A DNA stretch of 64,000 nucleotides from Sediminicola sp037203765 (GTDB lineage: Bacteria > Bacteroidota > Bacteroidia > Flavobacteriales > Flavobacteriaceae). The stretch spans positions 603,175 to 667,174 of the forward strand of contig NZ_JBBCAS010000001.1 in the NCBI RefSeq assembly GCF_037203765.1. Direction: 5' to 3'. Positions 7,852 through 16,170 of the stretch are shown one piece after another (positions within the stretch are counted from its first letter, which is position 1; every line of letters begins with the position of its first letter). The position numbers were made by a program, and so were the translations under genes. A model generated the notes under the pieces. The model saw nothing but the letters and a program-made list of their open reading frames with translations, was not told the DNA's origin and did no database searches.

Positions 7852-10122
7852 TTACTTGGTGTCCAACTTGGCAGGAATTACGGAACTGTCATGTTCCTTG
7901 TAATACAGCTCCAATAAGTTGGTGGTTGCCGAAATTATATCTTTCGTCTCAAGGAGTAGGGCAAAGTATAACGTGGTATTCTTAGGGCTGGATTCTTCCG
8001 TACGTGTCCTTTCCACTTGCCTCTCAATTTTTTCAGAGACCATGTTCAGTAATTCTTGTTTGCTTGTTAGAAGCTCTCCAATTTGCTCAAATGAGCGGGA
8101 ATCGAAAACCTCCTTCGTGGCACGGAAAAGTTCATCGAGCTTAAGATCTATTTCTTTTAGCTCTTTGATCTGATTGTACTTAAGTTTCTTGTGGTTATTA
8201 TGGATGTGTTTATGGCTTATTTTGGCCAAGTACTCCAGGGATTGGGCCAGGTCCTGCAAAAACCCTAATATATTGATGTAGAAATTGCTTGCGCCCACAC
8301 TGGCTTCGTCCAAGTTTTTGATGAAGTAAAAAATATGATCCCTCAACTCATCCACTTCATTGGATAATTTGATAACTCCTTTTTTATTCTTTTTGAGGAG
8401 ATCAAGGTCTTGTTTGGCCAAACCATTGATAGTGTTGGTGTATATTTTGTTTCCTCTTTTTACAACATTGGCAATGTTATTGGCACTCTCCTCTATAACT
8501 CCTTGGATAGAACTGCTCTCTGCTTTTCTAAGGCTATCTTCAGCTTTTATTTCTTTTGATTTTTGACTGTGGGAAATGTAATTTCTTACCAAAAGGAAAA
8601 TAGCTATAAGTAAAAGTATGGCTACCATGGAAGGGACATGGATATTGATTAGGTATACGATTACTGCCGCCGATATAAAAGCAATGAAGGCAGTAAAGAA
8701 CCATCCCCCGATAACATTTAATACTCCGGCAACCCTGTAAACGGCACTTTCAGCACCCCAAGCCCTATCTGCCAAAGAAGAACCCATGGCAACCATAAAA
8801 GTTACGTAGGTGGTGGAAAGCGGTAATTTGTAAGAGGTGGCTATAGAGATCAATACCCCTGCTACCATTAGGTTAACTGCGGCTCTAACCATATCAAAAG
8901 CCGGCATTTCATAAGTTTTATCCTTGGAAAGTGCTATGACCGGTTTTTCAAAATTGGCATCTATCCTATTCTTGAGTGATTTTGGGATGAGGGAAGTGGT
9001 GATTTGTGAAACTAAAATAGCTCCCCTGACAATTCCCCGGGAAAGGAAGTTGGGCTGAAAACGTTCCTTGGACTCCCCTTCTCTTGAGAGGTTTATCTCG
9101 GTCTGGGTCACATAACGAGCCTTTTTTGAGAACCATAAGGTCAAAACCATGACCATCCCTGCTCCAAATAATAGGAAGTTAGGGGTAGGTACCTTTTCTG
9201 CCAAAACGGTCATGCTAAACTCAGTTGCCGGAATACCGGAAGCTTGCCAAGCTTCAAAAGACTGCCATGCAGCAATGGGGACACCTATAAAATTGACAAG
9301 ATCGTTTCCTGCAAAGGCGAGGGCCAAGGCAAAAGTTCCAACGATAATGATCAGTTTATAAACATCAAATTTTAAGATAATGGTAATCAAATAAGAGAAT
9401 ACGGTCCAAATAACAAGGCTTCCCATGATAATTAGGATGGTGTTGTCCTGAATAAAAGTGAGTAAGTCATCACTAACGAAAGTGGCTCCTTTTAATCCTT
9501 TTATCATAATGAAATAGGTGATGGCCGTTAGGGCACTGCCACCAAATATGGATACCACCCAATTTGCTTTTTTTCTAAAATCAAAAGAGAGCAACATCCT
9601 AGAGAAATATTGGACGAGGGCACCTATGGAAAAGGCAATGACGACAGATAATAGGATCCCAACGATAATTTCGGTTGCTTTGGAGGTGTTGATATGCCTA
9701 TATACATCTACATAATTTCCAGTATCCGCAGCCACCTTGATAAAGGCCATGGCCACTGCAGCACCCAAAAGTTCAAATACAATGGAAACCGTTGTAGAAG
9801 TTGGCATTCCTACGGTATTGAAGAAATCCAACAATAAAATGTCGGTGATCATCACGGCCATGAATATGATCATGATCTCACTGAACATAAATTCACTGGG
9901 ATTGAAAATGCCCTTTCTGGCTACCTCCATCATCCCACTGGAAAATATGGCACCTATGGCAATTCCCAAGCTGGCAACAATCATGATGGTTCTGAAGGAA
10001 ATGGCTTTGGAGCCAATGGCAGAATTCAAAAAATTTACTGCATCATTGCTAACGCCAACTACCAAATCGGCCACGGCCAAAAAGGCAAGGGCAATAATCA
10101 TTAACAAGTAAATATTATCCAT
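7852..10122 (-). CDS. pit: PiT family inorganic phosphate transporter with PhoU-like tail
   Basis: About 756 residues from the preferred ATG at 10122 (MDNIYLLM); a longer frame starts at 10143. The N-terminal two-thirds is a PiT permease with the paired signature regions near each end: GVSNDAVNFLNSAIGSKA and FAGNDLVNFIGVP, and about 12 membrane segments. The last roughly 220 residues are soluble, helical and charged, with a pattern like PhoU/DUF47 proteins. PiT carriers move phosphate with a cation, at lower affinity than Pst. Being next to pst and phoU, it probably shares phosphate-responsive control, though about 107 bases separate it from phoU, so it may have its own promoter. Confidence 0.9.
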   Translation of the reverse strand: MDNIYLLMIIALAFLAVADLVVGVSNDAVNFLNSAIGSKAISFRTIMIVASLGIAIGAIFSSGMMEVARKGIFNPSEFMFSEIMIIFMAVMITDILLLDFFNTVGMPTSTTVSIVFELLGAAVAMAFIKVAADTGNYVDVYRHINTSKATEIIVGILLSVVIAFSIGALVQYFSRMLLSFDFRKKANWVVSIFGGSALTAITYFIMIKGLKGATFVSDDLLTFIQDNTILIIMGSLVIWTVFSYLITIILKFDVYKLIIIVGTFALALAFAGNDLVNFIGVPIAAWQSFEAWQASGIPATEFSMTVLAEKVPTPNFLLFGAGMVMVLTLWFSKKARYVTQTEINLSREGESKERFQPNFLSRGIVRGAILVSQITTSLIPKSLKNRIDANFEKPVIALSKDKTYEMPAFDMVRAAVNLMVAGVLISIATSYKLPLSTTYVTFMVAMGSSLADRAWGAESAVYRVAGVLNVIGGWFFTAFIAFISAAVIVYLINIHVPSMVAILLLIAIFLLVRNYISHSQKSKEIKAEDSLRKAESSSIQGVIEESANNIANVVKRGNKIYTNTINGLAKQDLDLLKKNKKGVIKLSNEVDELRDHIFYFIKNLDEASVGASNFYINILGFLQDLAQSLEYLAKISHKHIHNNHKKLKYNQIKELKEIDLKLDELFRATKEVFDSRSFEQIGELLTSKQELLNMVSEKIERQVERTRTEESSPKNTTLYFALLLETKDIISATTNLLELYYKEHDSSVIPAKLDTK

Positions 10123-10249
10123 AATTAAAGTCTTGAAAGCCAACCTTGCAAACCTACTTAAAACTTAACAATGTATAATATTAAAAGAGCACTAATTTGA
10201 CCAAAATCCCTAGTACTATGTAGGTTGTAATAGGGATTGGGGTAAAAAT

Positions 10250-10912
10250 TTATTTTTTTCTTTTATGTTTCAGTACCTCGGCATCGATATAAAAAATAAC
10301 TTCCTCTGCCACGTTTTTCATTAAATCTCCTACACGTTCCAATTTTTTCACAACGGAGAACAGCACCAGGGATTGTCTAATGAGTTTCGGGTCTTTACGT
10401 ATTTCCTCTTCAATAATGGCAAAAGACTCCCTATTGATCTGATCCAGAACCTTGTCTTTTTTAAAGACTTTTCTAGCGGCCTTTACGTCCTTATCCTCAT
10501 AAGCAACGGTTATGTGGTCAAACATAGCGGAGATCGTAGTATACATCTGTTCAAACTGTAATCTTTCAAAAAGATGTGGCGCTATGGGCTCGTCAAGATC
10601 AACTACGTACTTTGAAATACTGTAGGCGTGATCGGCGATTCTTTCCAAATCGAAATTGATTTTACGAACTGCCATGATGAATCGAAGATCGATGGCTACT
10701 GGATTGTACAGTGCCAAGAATTTTTCACAATCTTCCTCAATTTTCAGATCCAAGGCATTGACCCTGTTCTCCGTATTGATGACTTCCTCTGCCAAATCAC
10801 TATCGTGCTCCCGAAATGCAACTTTGGCTTTTTCAAGCTGGGATTTGCACAACGTAAGCATTTTGAAACCCGACTGGTTTATGATTTCCCTTTGGTAAAT
10901 AGCATTTGCCAT
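10250..10912 (-). CDS. phoU: Phosphate signalling protein PhoU
   Basis: A 220-residue all-helical PhoU with two repeats; the metal-binding-type segments NFDLERIADHAYSI and KLERVGDLMKNVAEEV are clear. PhoU couples the Pst transporter to the PhoR/PhoB system and represses the Pho response when phosphate is plentiful. It lies 11 bases after pstB in the same operon. No phoR/phoB pair is in this window. Confidence 0.95.
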   Translation of the reverse strand: MANAIYQREIINQSGFKMLTLCKSQLEKAKVAFREHDSDLAEEVINTENRVNALDLKIEEDCEKFLALYNPVAIDLRFIMAVRKINFDLERIADHAYSISKYVVDLDEPIAPHLFERLQFEQMYTTISAMFDHITVAYEDKDVKAARKVFKKDKVLDQINRESFAIIEEEIRKDPKLIRQSLVLFSVVKKLERVGDLMKNVAEEVIFYIDAEVLKHKRKK

Positions 10913-10923
10913 AATCCTATATT

Positions 10924-11739
10924 TTATCCGAACCTACCAGTGATGTAGTTTTCGGTTTTTTGTTTTTCTGGGTTAGTAAAGATGTTTTTTGTCTTATTGT
11001 ACTCAATAAGATCACCAAGATAGAAAAAAGCAGTATAATCACTGATTCTACTGGCTTGTTGCATGTTATGGGTTACAATGATAATGGTATATTTTTCTTT
11101 TAATTGAAAAATAAGTTCCTCAATTTTCGCTGTAGAAATTGGATCCAACGCCGATGTGGGCTCGTCCATTAAGATGATGGAGGGCTCAACCGCCAATGTC
11201 CGTGCAATACATAGTCTTTGTTGCTGTCCTCCTGAAAGGGCAATGCCAGATTTCTTTAGACCATCCTTCACCTCTTCCCAAAGTCCAACTTGTTGTAGGG
11301 AGGAAACTACCCGTTCTTCGATAAATTTCTTATCGGTTATGCCTTGTATCCTCAGACCGTAGGCAACATTGTCAAATATGGATTTTGGGAACGGATTTGG
11401 CTTTTGGAACACCATTCCCACTTCCTTCCGCAATTCCTCAACGTTGATATTTTTCTTATAGATATTATTGCCGTTGATCTTGATCTTCCCTTCCATTCTA
11501 AAGCCATCAACATAATCGTTCATTCTATTAAATAGACGAAGGAAAGTAGATTTTCCACAACCTGAAGGCCCAATAAAGGCGGTGACGGTGTTTGGTTTTA
11601 TGGACATATCAATACCCTTTATAGCATTGAAATCATCATACCAAACTTTAATGTTCTTGGCTTCTATTTTAGGTATCTTTTTTAAAGACGGGTCTATTAC
11701 ACTGTCCAGTACCATATTTTCTTTTATAGGATTATCCAT
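10924..11739 (-). CDS. pstB: Phosphate ABC transporter ATP-binding protein PstB
   Basis: The ATPase of the high-affinity phosphate importer. Walker A GPSGCGKST, signature LSGGQQQRL, Walker B IILMDEPTSALD and switch histidine IIVTHNM are all present. The frame opens at 11763, overlapping pstA by 22 bases; I prefer the ATG at 11739, two bases after the pstA stop (271 residues), but the ATGs at 11751 and 11763 cannot be ruled out. phoU follows closely. Confidence 0.95.
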   Translation of the reverse strand: MDNPIKENMVLDSVIDPSLKKIPKIEAKNIKVWYDDFNAIKGIDMSIKPNTVTAFIGPSGCGKSTFLRLFNRMNDYVDGFRMEGKIKINGNNIYKKNINVEELRKEVGMVFQKPNPFPKSIFDNVAYGLRIQGITDKKFIEERVVSSLQQVGLWEEVKDGLKKSGIALSGGQQQRLCIARTLAVEPSIILMDEPTSALDPISTAKIEELIFQLKEKYTIIIVTHNMQQASRISDYTAFFYLGDLIEYNKTKNIFTNPEKQKTENYITGRFG

Positions 11740-11741
11740 AA

Positions 11742-12596
11742 TTATTTCCATTTCTTCTGCCATTTGTTCCTAAAGTACACCGCTATACCGTTCATGATAA
11801 AAGTGATGCCCAATAAGATAATGATAGCCGCAGCGGCATTTTCTATAAATCCGGATTGTGGTCTTGATATCCAGTTGAATATTTGAATTGGCATCACAGA
11901 GAACTCATCCATCGGATTGGAAGGGGCAAAGGGCACATAGGCCAATGCACCTACTACGATCAATGGTGCCGTTTCCCCAACTGCCCTTGAAAGGGCCAAA
12001 ATGACCCCGGTAAGAATTCCACCGCTGGAAGCCGGTAATATCTGGTGCCAAATTGTTTGCCATTTAGAGGCACCCAAAGCAAAGGATGCATCCTTGATTG
12101 ATTTAGGCACGGCCTTGATAGCTTCCCGGGTTGCCACGATAACAATAGGCAGGATGAGCAGGGATAGGGTTAAACTTCCGGCCAAGACACTGGCACCCAA
12201 GTTCATGATACGAACAAAAACCTCAAGACCCAAAAGTCCATAGATGATGGAAGGTACCCCTGCCAGATTGGAGATGTTTATTTCCAAAAGACCCGCAAGC
12301 TTATTATTCTTTGCGTATTCCTCCAGATAGATCCCAGCGGCAACCCCGATGGGAAATGCGATGATGGTGGTTAATAGCAAGATCCAAATACTCCCCATAA
12401 GGGCAGTGTAGATTCCGGAATTCTCAGCCTTTCTGGAAGGCAGGTCCGTGATAAAAGCCCAATCTATCCTAAGTATTCCGTCAATTAGGATATCTCCAAT
12501 GAAGACTGCCAATAATACCAAGCCGATAATGGTACAGAATATGCCCCAATACTTGAAAGCCTGGTCTTTCCACCTATTTTTCTGTATATTATTCAT
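11742..12596 (-). CDS. pstA: Phosphate ABC transporter permease PstA
   Basis: A 284-residue inner-membrane permease with about six membrane segments. The ABC coupling (EAA) region is visible around ATREAIKAVPKSIKDASFALGASKWQT-type sequence. It forms the channel with PstC, driven by PstB. The start overlaps the pstC stop by 8 bases (ATGAATAA), indicating coupled translation. Confidence 0.94.
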   Translation of the reverse strand: MNNIQKNRWKDQAFKYWGIFCTIIGLVLLAVFIGDILIDGILRIDWAFITDLPSRKAENSGIYTALMGSIWILLLTTIIAFPIGVAAGIYLEEYAKNNKLAGLLEINISNLAGVPSIIYGLLGLEVFVRIMNLGASVLAGSLTLSLLILPIVIVATREAIKAVPKSIKDASFALGASKWQTIWHQILPASSGGILTGVILALSRAVGETAPLIVVGALAYVPFAPSNPMDEFSVMPIQIFNWISRPQSGFIENAAAAIIILLGITFIMNGIAVYFRNKWQKKWK

Positions 12597-13467
12597 ATTT
12601 CTCTTGGTATTTTTTTCTGATTCTATAGCTCAATGTATTCAGTAAAAAGGTAAATACAAACAAGGTAATACCTGCGGCAAAAATAGTCCTATATTCCAAA
12701 GACCCGTGCTGTACATCTCCAAGACTCACCTGAACAATATAGGCGGTAATGGTCTCTACGGGAACCGTTGGGTCCAATGTTAATCTGGGTTGTTGACCTG
12801 CAGCTACGGCAACGATCATGGTTTCTCCAATGGCCCTGGAGATGGCCAGGATGATAGAAACGATAATACCCGAGGATGCTGCCGGGACAATCACTTTAAA
12901 AGCTGTTTGCAGTTTGGTGGCACCCATGCCGTAAGAAGCTTCCCTCAGGGAAGCGGGAACGGCATGAAGGGCATCCTCACTTATGGAGGAGATATAAGGG
13001 ATTATCATGATCCCCATAACGATACCCGCCGAAAGGGAGTTGAAGCCAGCTAGATCTGGGATAAATCCCTGTAAGAAAGGGGTTACAACAACCAAAGCAA
13101 AAAAACCATAAACAACCGTTGGGATGGAAGCCAGTAGTTCCAATAATGGTTTTATAGTTTTCCTAAAATTTCGTGGGGCATACTCGCTCAGGTAAATACT
13201 GATGGTCAATCCAATTGGCAATGCTACTGCAATGGCAATAAAGGAGGTCAACAATGTTCCGGAGAGCAGCGGTAGAATTCCAAAGTGCTTTTCAGTGAAC
13301 AACGGAGTCCATTGAGTATCGGTAAAGAAATCAATAATAGATACCTCACTGAAGAACTGTACCGCTTCAATGGAAAGAACCAAAATGATACCTACGGTAA
13401 CGGCAATAGTAATCAAAGCGCTTGTTAAAAGCGATTTCTCGATTATAAGTTCTTTTATCTTGCGCAT
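12589..13467 (-). CDS. pstC: Phosphate ABC transporter permease PstC
   Basis: A 292-residue permease partner of PstA, with about six membrane segments and its own coupling-loop sequence (ALHAVPASLREASYGMGA). The gene is separated from pstS by 69 bases that hold a hairpin (13488-13520), which may set the expression ratio between the abundant binding protein and the membrane parts. Confidence 0.94.
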   Translation of the reverse strand: MRKIKELIIEKSLLTSALITIAVTVGIILVLSIEAVQFFSEVSIIDFFTDTQWTPLFTEKHFGILPLLSGTLLTSFIAIAVALPIGLTISIYLSEYAPRNFRKTIKPLLELLASIPTVVYGFFALVVVTPFLQGFIPDLAGFNSLSAGIVMGIMIIPYISSISEDALHAVPASLREASYGMGATKLQTAFKVIVPAASSGIIVSIILAISRAIGETMIVAVAAGQQPRLTLDPTVPVETITAYIVQVSLGDVQHGSLEYRTIFAAGITLFVFTFLLNTLSYRIRKKYQEKYE

Positions 13468-13482
13468 GTAAGATTATTTTAA

Positions 13483-13520
13483 ATAGGAAAAATCAGGCAC
13501 CTATAAAGCACCTGATTTTT
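13483..13520 (-). terminator. Intercistronic hairpin between pstS and pstC
   Basis: On the minus strand, a 10-bp stem (13511-13520 with 13488-13497) with a 13-base loop, ending in five T. It resembles a leaky terminator or mRNA-stabilising hairpin between pstS and pstCAB. Confidence 0.55.
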
Positions 13521-13536
13521 CATCTATAGCTTTTAA

Positions 13537-14481
13537 TTATTTGTTGTTTTCAACAAAAGTTTTAAAGCTTTCTTTTTGTTGGGCGTACAATTCTGAAGGT
13601 AACGGAATGTATCCTACATCGGTAGATAATTCTCCTGCATTATCCAAATAGAAGTTCACAAATTCAACCACTTCAGGAGACTTTACAGAAGTGCTGTTTA
13701 CGTAGATGAACAAAGGTCTGGACAATGGTGTATAAGTACCGTTCTTTACGGTTTCCAAAGATGGTTTAACAACCTCGGTTCCATTGTTCACTCCAATAAG
13801 GGTTAATTTATCTTTGTTCTCTTCATAATAGGCCAATCCGAAAAAGCCTAGGGAATATTTATCGCCTGCAATACCCTGAACCAAAACATGATCATCTTCA
13901 CTGGCAGTAAAGTCGCCCCTACTGGAACCGCTCTTTCCTACAACAGCCTCCGTAAAATAATCGTAGGTACCTGAAGCAACTCCAGGACCATACAAGTGGA
14001 TCTCTTCATTTGGCCATTCTGGACGGATCTGGTTCCATTTCATAATGGTACCCTGAGCAGATGGCTCCCATATTTTTTTCAGCTCCTCTACCGTAAAATT
14101 ATCTACCCATGTATTCTCTGGGTTGACCAATACAGCCAAACCATCATAAGCAACCTCTAGCTCAATGTAGTTGATGTTGTTTTCCTCACAAATCGCTTTT
14201 TCTTGATCCTTTATAGGTCGGGAAGCATTGGAAATATTGGTTTCTCCTCTAGAAAACTTATTAAAACCTCCTCCGGTTCCGGAAACCCCAATAGTAACTT
14301 TTACATCGGGTTGCTCCGATCTGAATTCTTCAGCAACAGCCTCTGTAATTGGGAATACGGTACTGGAACCGTCAATTTGAATTGTCCCGGTCATTGAACC
14401 AGCACCATCCTTTTTTTCTTTTTTGTCACCGCAGGCGCTCAATACCAGGGCCAAGGTTAAAAGAGATACAATTTTTTTCAT
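13537..14481 (-). CDS. pstS: Phosphate-binding lipoprotein PstS
   Basis: A 314-residue phosphate-binding protein. A lipoprotein signal ends at the LSAC lipobox (Cys17). Ligand-binding loops typical of PstS are present: DGSSTVFP, GVSGTGGGF, SRPIKD, and ASGTYDYF. It delivers phosphate to PstCAB. The upstream 112 bases contain an 11-bp-spaced TTAACCC repeat (see promoter entry). Confidence 0.95.
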   Translation of the reverse strand: MKKIVSLLTLALVLSACGDKKEKKDGAGSMTGTIQIDGSSTVFPITEAVAEEFRSEQPDVKVTIGVSGTGGGFNKFSRGETNISNASRPIKDQEKAICEENNINYIELEVAYDGLAVLVNPENTWVDNFTVEELKKIWEPSAQGTIMKWNQIRPEWPNEEIHLYGPGVASGTYDYFTEAVVGKSGSSRGDFTASEDDHVLVQGIAGDKYSLGFFGLAYYEENKDKLTLIGVNNGTEVVKPSLETVKNGTYTPLSRPLFIYVNSTSVKSPEVVEFVNFYLDNAGELSTDVGYIPLPSELYAQQKESFKTFVENNK

Positions 14482-14531
14482 GAGAATAATACTTTTAAAA
14501 GTTGCTAAATTTAAGAATTAAATAAATACTA

Positions 14532-14551
14532 GGGGTTAAATTAGGGTTAAG
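14532..14551 (-). promoter_or_regulatory. Candidate PHO box upstream of pstS
   Basis: On the minus strand, two copies of TTAACCC start 11 bases apart (complement at 14536-14539 and 14547-14550 for the TTAA cores). PhoB binding sites in other bacteria are 11-bp direct repeats of 7 conserved plus 4 AT-rich bases, so both spacing and location fit. A weaker -7-like TAAATTTA follows. Confidence 0.5.
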
Positions 14552-14593
14552 AATAATTTTGATCAAATCCCTATAAAACAATTGTTTAGATAC

Positions 14594-15799
14594 TTAAAAA
14601 TGTACATCCAATTGAAGGCGGTACATCAATTCGTCCGTTCCACCATCTACATTTAGATAGCTAAGGTCCGTTTGTACCTTCAATTTGTGACCTACAATAT
14701 ATTTGGATAAACCTAAGGTGTATTGGTCCTCTGGTGATTTTCCTGTGATATTCTCATCCAATGTGATGTTGGTGTAACGTCCTGAGATTTCCCAATCATT
14801 TTTTAATAGGTATCCCATTTGTAGGTTTAGACCATTGCCCACCTGCACTTCGTCACCTGTTAAAGTGCCGTCAGAGTTTTTGGCCAAAGGATCTTTGGCA
14901 TCCCTATGGGCATATTCACCCATAAAGGAGAATCCATTATAGTTGAACATGGCGTCAATGAAAAGAGTGTTGATGTTGGTTTCATAGAAACCGGTTTCAT
15001 TGTCAATGGTCATATAGGATCCTAGGTTACTTCGATTTCTTACCGCATTTTGGTTGATATCATAAGTAGCGGCAATCATTAATTTTGGGGATTTCTCCCG
15101 GTCTAAATCTGATCCTGTATAATCCCCTTTAAATTCTCCGAAAGGCAAGAATTCCAAACGTGAGGTATATTGGTGTCCTCCCAAATTGCCGGTGGTCACA
15201 TTTCTACCTTCCCCTTGTGAGATGGCAAATTTTTCGCGCATCACAAAATTGTCGGACAATTTTGTTTTATGCCTTAATTGAATACCCATATCACGGTCTA
15301 TGTTGAACCTGCTATTTAATAGGGAACGATCTACCAACTGTAGGTTTGCAGAGGATACTACACGTTCCACGTTACCTGGAAGTTTGGTCTGACCAACCCA
15401 AAGTTCAAAGTTTTCGTAGAAGTTCCACATGACAACCGCATCTAAAATATATCTTGGCGCATTGCTAGTGAATTCCGAGGTACCAGAAATATCCCTGTTG
15501 GATAATCCCAACTCCAATTTATATTCCAATTTGGGGCTGTAGACAAATCCGTCAAATTTCAAACGGGACCTGCGGACCAAAGAATTGGACTCTGGATTTA
15601 CTAATCCTCCATCGGCGTCTTTCTCCCAATTGGCAACCGTTAAAAATTGCATCCTGGTCGCAATTTTCATGCTAAAGGTGCTATCTTTTCCCATTAGGTT
15701 GAAAAGTCCCTTTCCAAAAGCGGGAGCTTCTGTTTCTTGGGCAAAACTTAAAGTTGCAACAAACAGGAACAAACCTGCTGTAAAAATTCTTATTTTCAT
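14594..15799 (-). CDS. Phosphate-selective porin (OprO/OprP family)
   Basis: A 401-residue outer-membrane beta-barrel. The frame opens at 15829, but the ATG at 15799 begins a proper signal peptide (MKIRIFTAGLFLFVATLSFA). Alternating strands run to a terminal aromatic residue (LQLDVHF), as expected of an outer-membrane porin. The OprO/OprP family and its position directly upstream of pstS indicate phosphate or polyphosphate passage. About 112 bases separate it from pstS, which has its own candidate PHO box. Confidence 0.9.
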   Translation of the reverse strand: MKIRIFTAGLFLFVATLSFAQETEAPAFGKGLFNLMGKDSTFSMKIATRMQFLTVANWEKDADGGLVNPESNSLVRRSRLKFDGFVYSPKLEYKLELGLSNRDISGTSEFTSNAPRYILDAVVMWNFYENFELWVGQTKLPGNVERVVSSANLQLVDRSLLNSRFNIDRDMGIQLRHKTKLSDNFVMREKFAISQGEGRNVTTGNLGGHQYTSRLEFLPFGEFKGDYTGSDLDREKSPKLMIAATYDINQNAVRNRSNLGSYMTIDNETGFYETNINTLFIDAMFNYNGFSFMGEYAHRDAKDPLAKNSDGTLTGDEVQVGNGLNLQMGYLLKNDWEISGRYTNITLDENITGKSPEDQYTLGLSKYIVGHKLKVQTDLSYLNVDGGTDELMYRLQLDVHF

Positions 15800-15833
15800 T
15801 TTATTAGTTTTTGTCGCTGCAAAGAACAAGAGG

Positions 15834-15866
15834 CAAAGTTAAGTTAACGTTAATTGGAGATTAACC
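15834..15866 (-). promoter_or_regulatory. Candidate PHO box and -7 box of the porin gene
   Basis: Three TTAA cores lie exactly 11 bases apart (15839-15842, 15850-15853, 15861-15864). On the minus strand the last unit runs into TAACTTTG, a perfect TAnnTTTG -7 box, with no TTTG at -33. This is the geometry of an activator-dependent promoter. The leader would be about 28 bases. Confidence 0.55.
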
Positions 15867-15895
15867 TAAAGACATCATTGCTTCCCAGTAAAATG

Positions 15896-15926
15896 TAGAA
15901 AAAAAGCTACCTTGGCCAGAGGTAGC
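15896..15926 (-). terminator. Orphan terminator-like hairpin
   Basis: On the minus strand, a 7-bp stem (15920-15926 with 15906-15912), 7-base loop, then seven T. No gene upstream on that strand ends here; the neighbour dgt runs the other way. It may insulate the porin promoter or end a small RNA. The rest of the 371-base gap between porin and dgt (15800-16170) holds only the PHO-box-like repeats and the dgt promoter region. Confidence 0.45.
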
Positions 15927-16170
15927 CTGTTGATTTACATAAATAGTTGACAAAAACTAATACATTATGAAATCTATAAGGGGTCTAAAGACGGTACCAA
16001 ATTGAGATATTTTCTCCATTCTTAGGTAAATTTTAGATTAAGGAATTATTAAGAATAAAATCTAATCCACATCTGAATGGAAAATTTATTCTTGTAACAT
16101 TAGTTTTAAAGAAGGGGGATTAGGTAAGGAAAAGCTATAAAATGTATCTTGCGTCTTCAAATAATTTACT

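Noticed and set aside
10144..10200. PHO box upstream of pit
   Set aside because: TTAA motifs are present but spaced 7 and 16 bases, not 11.
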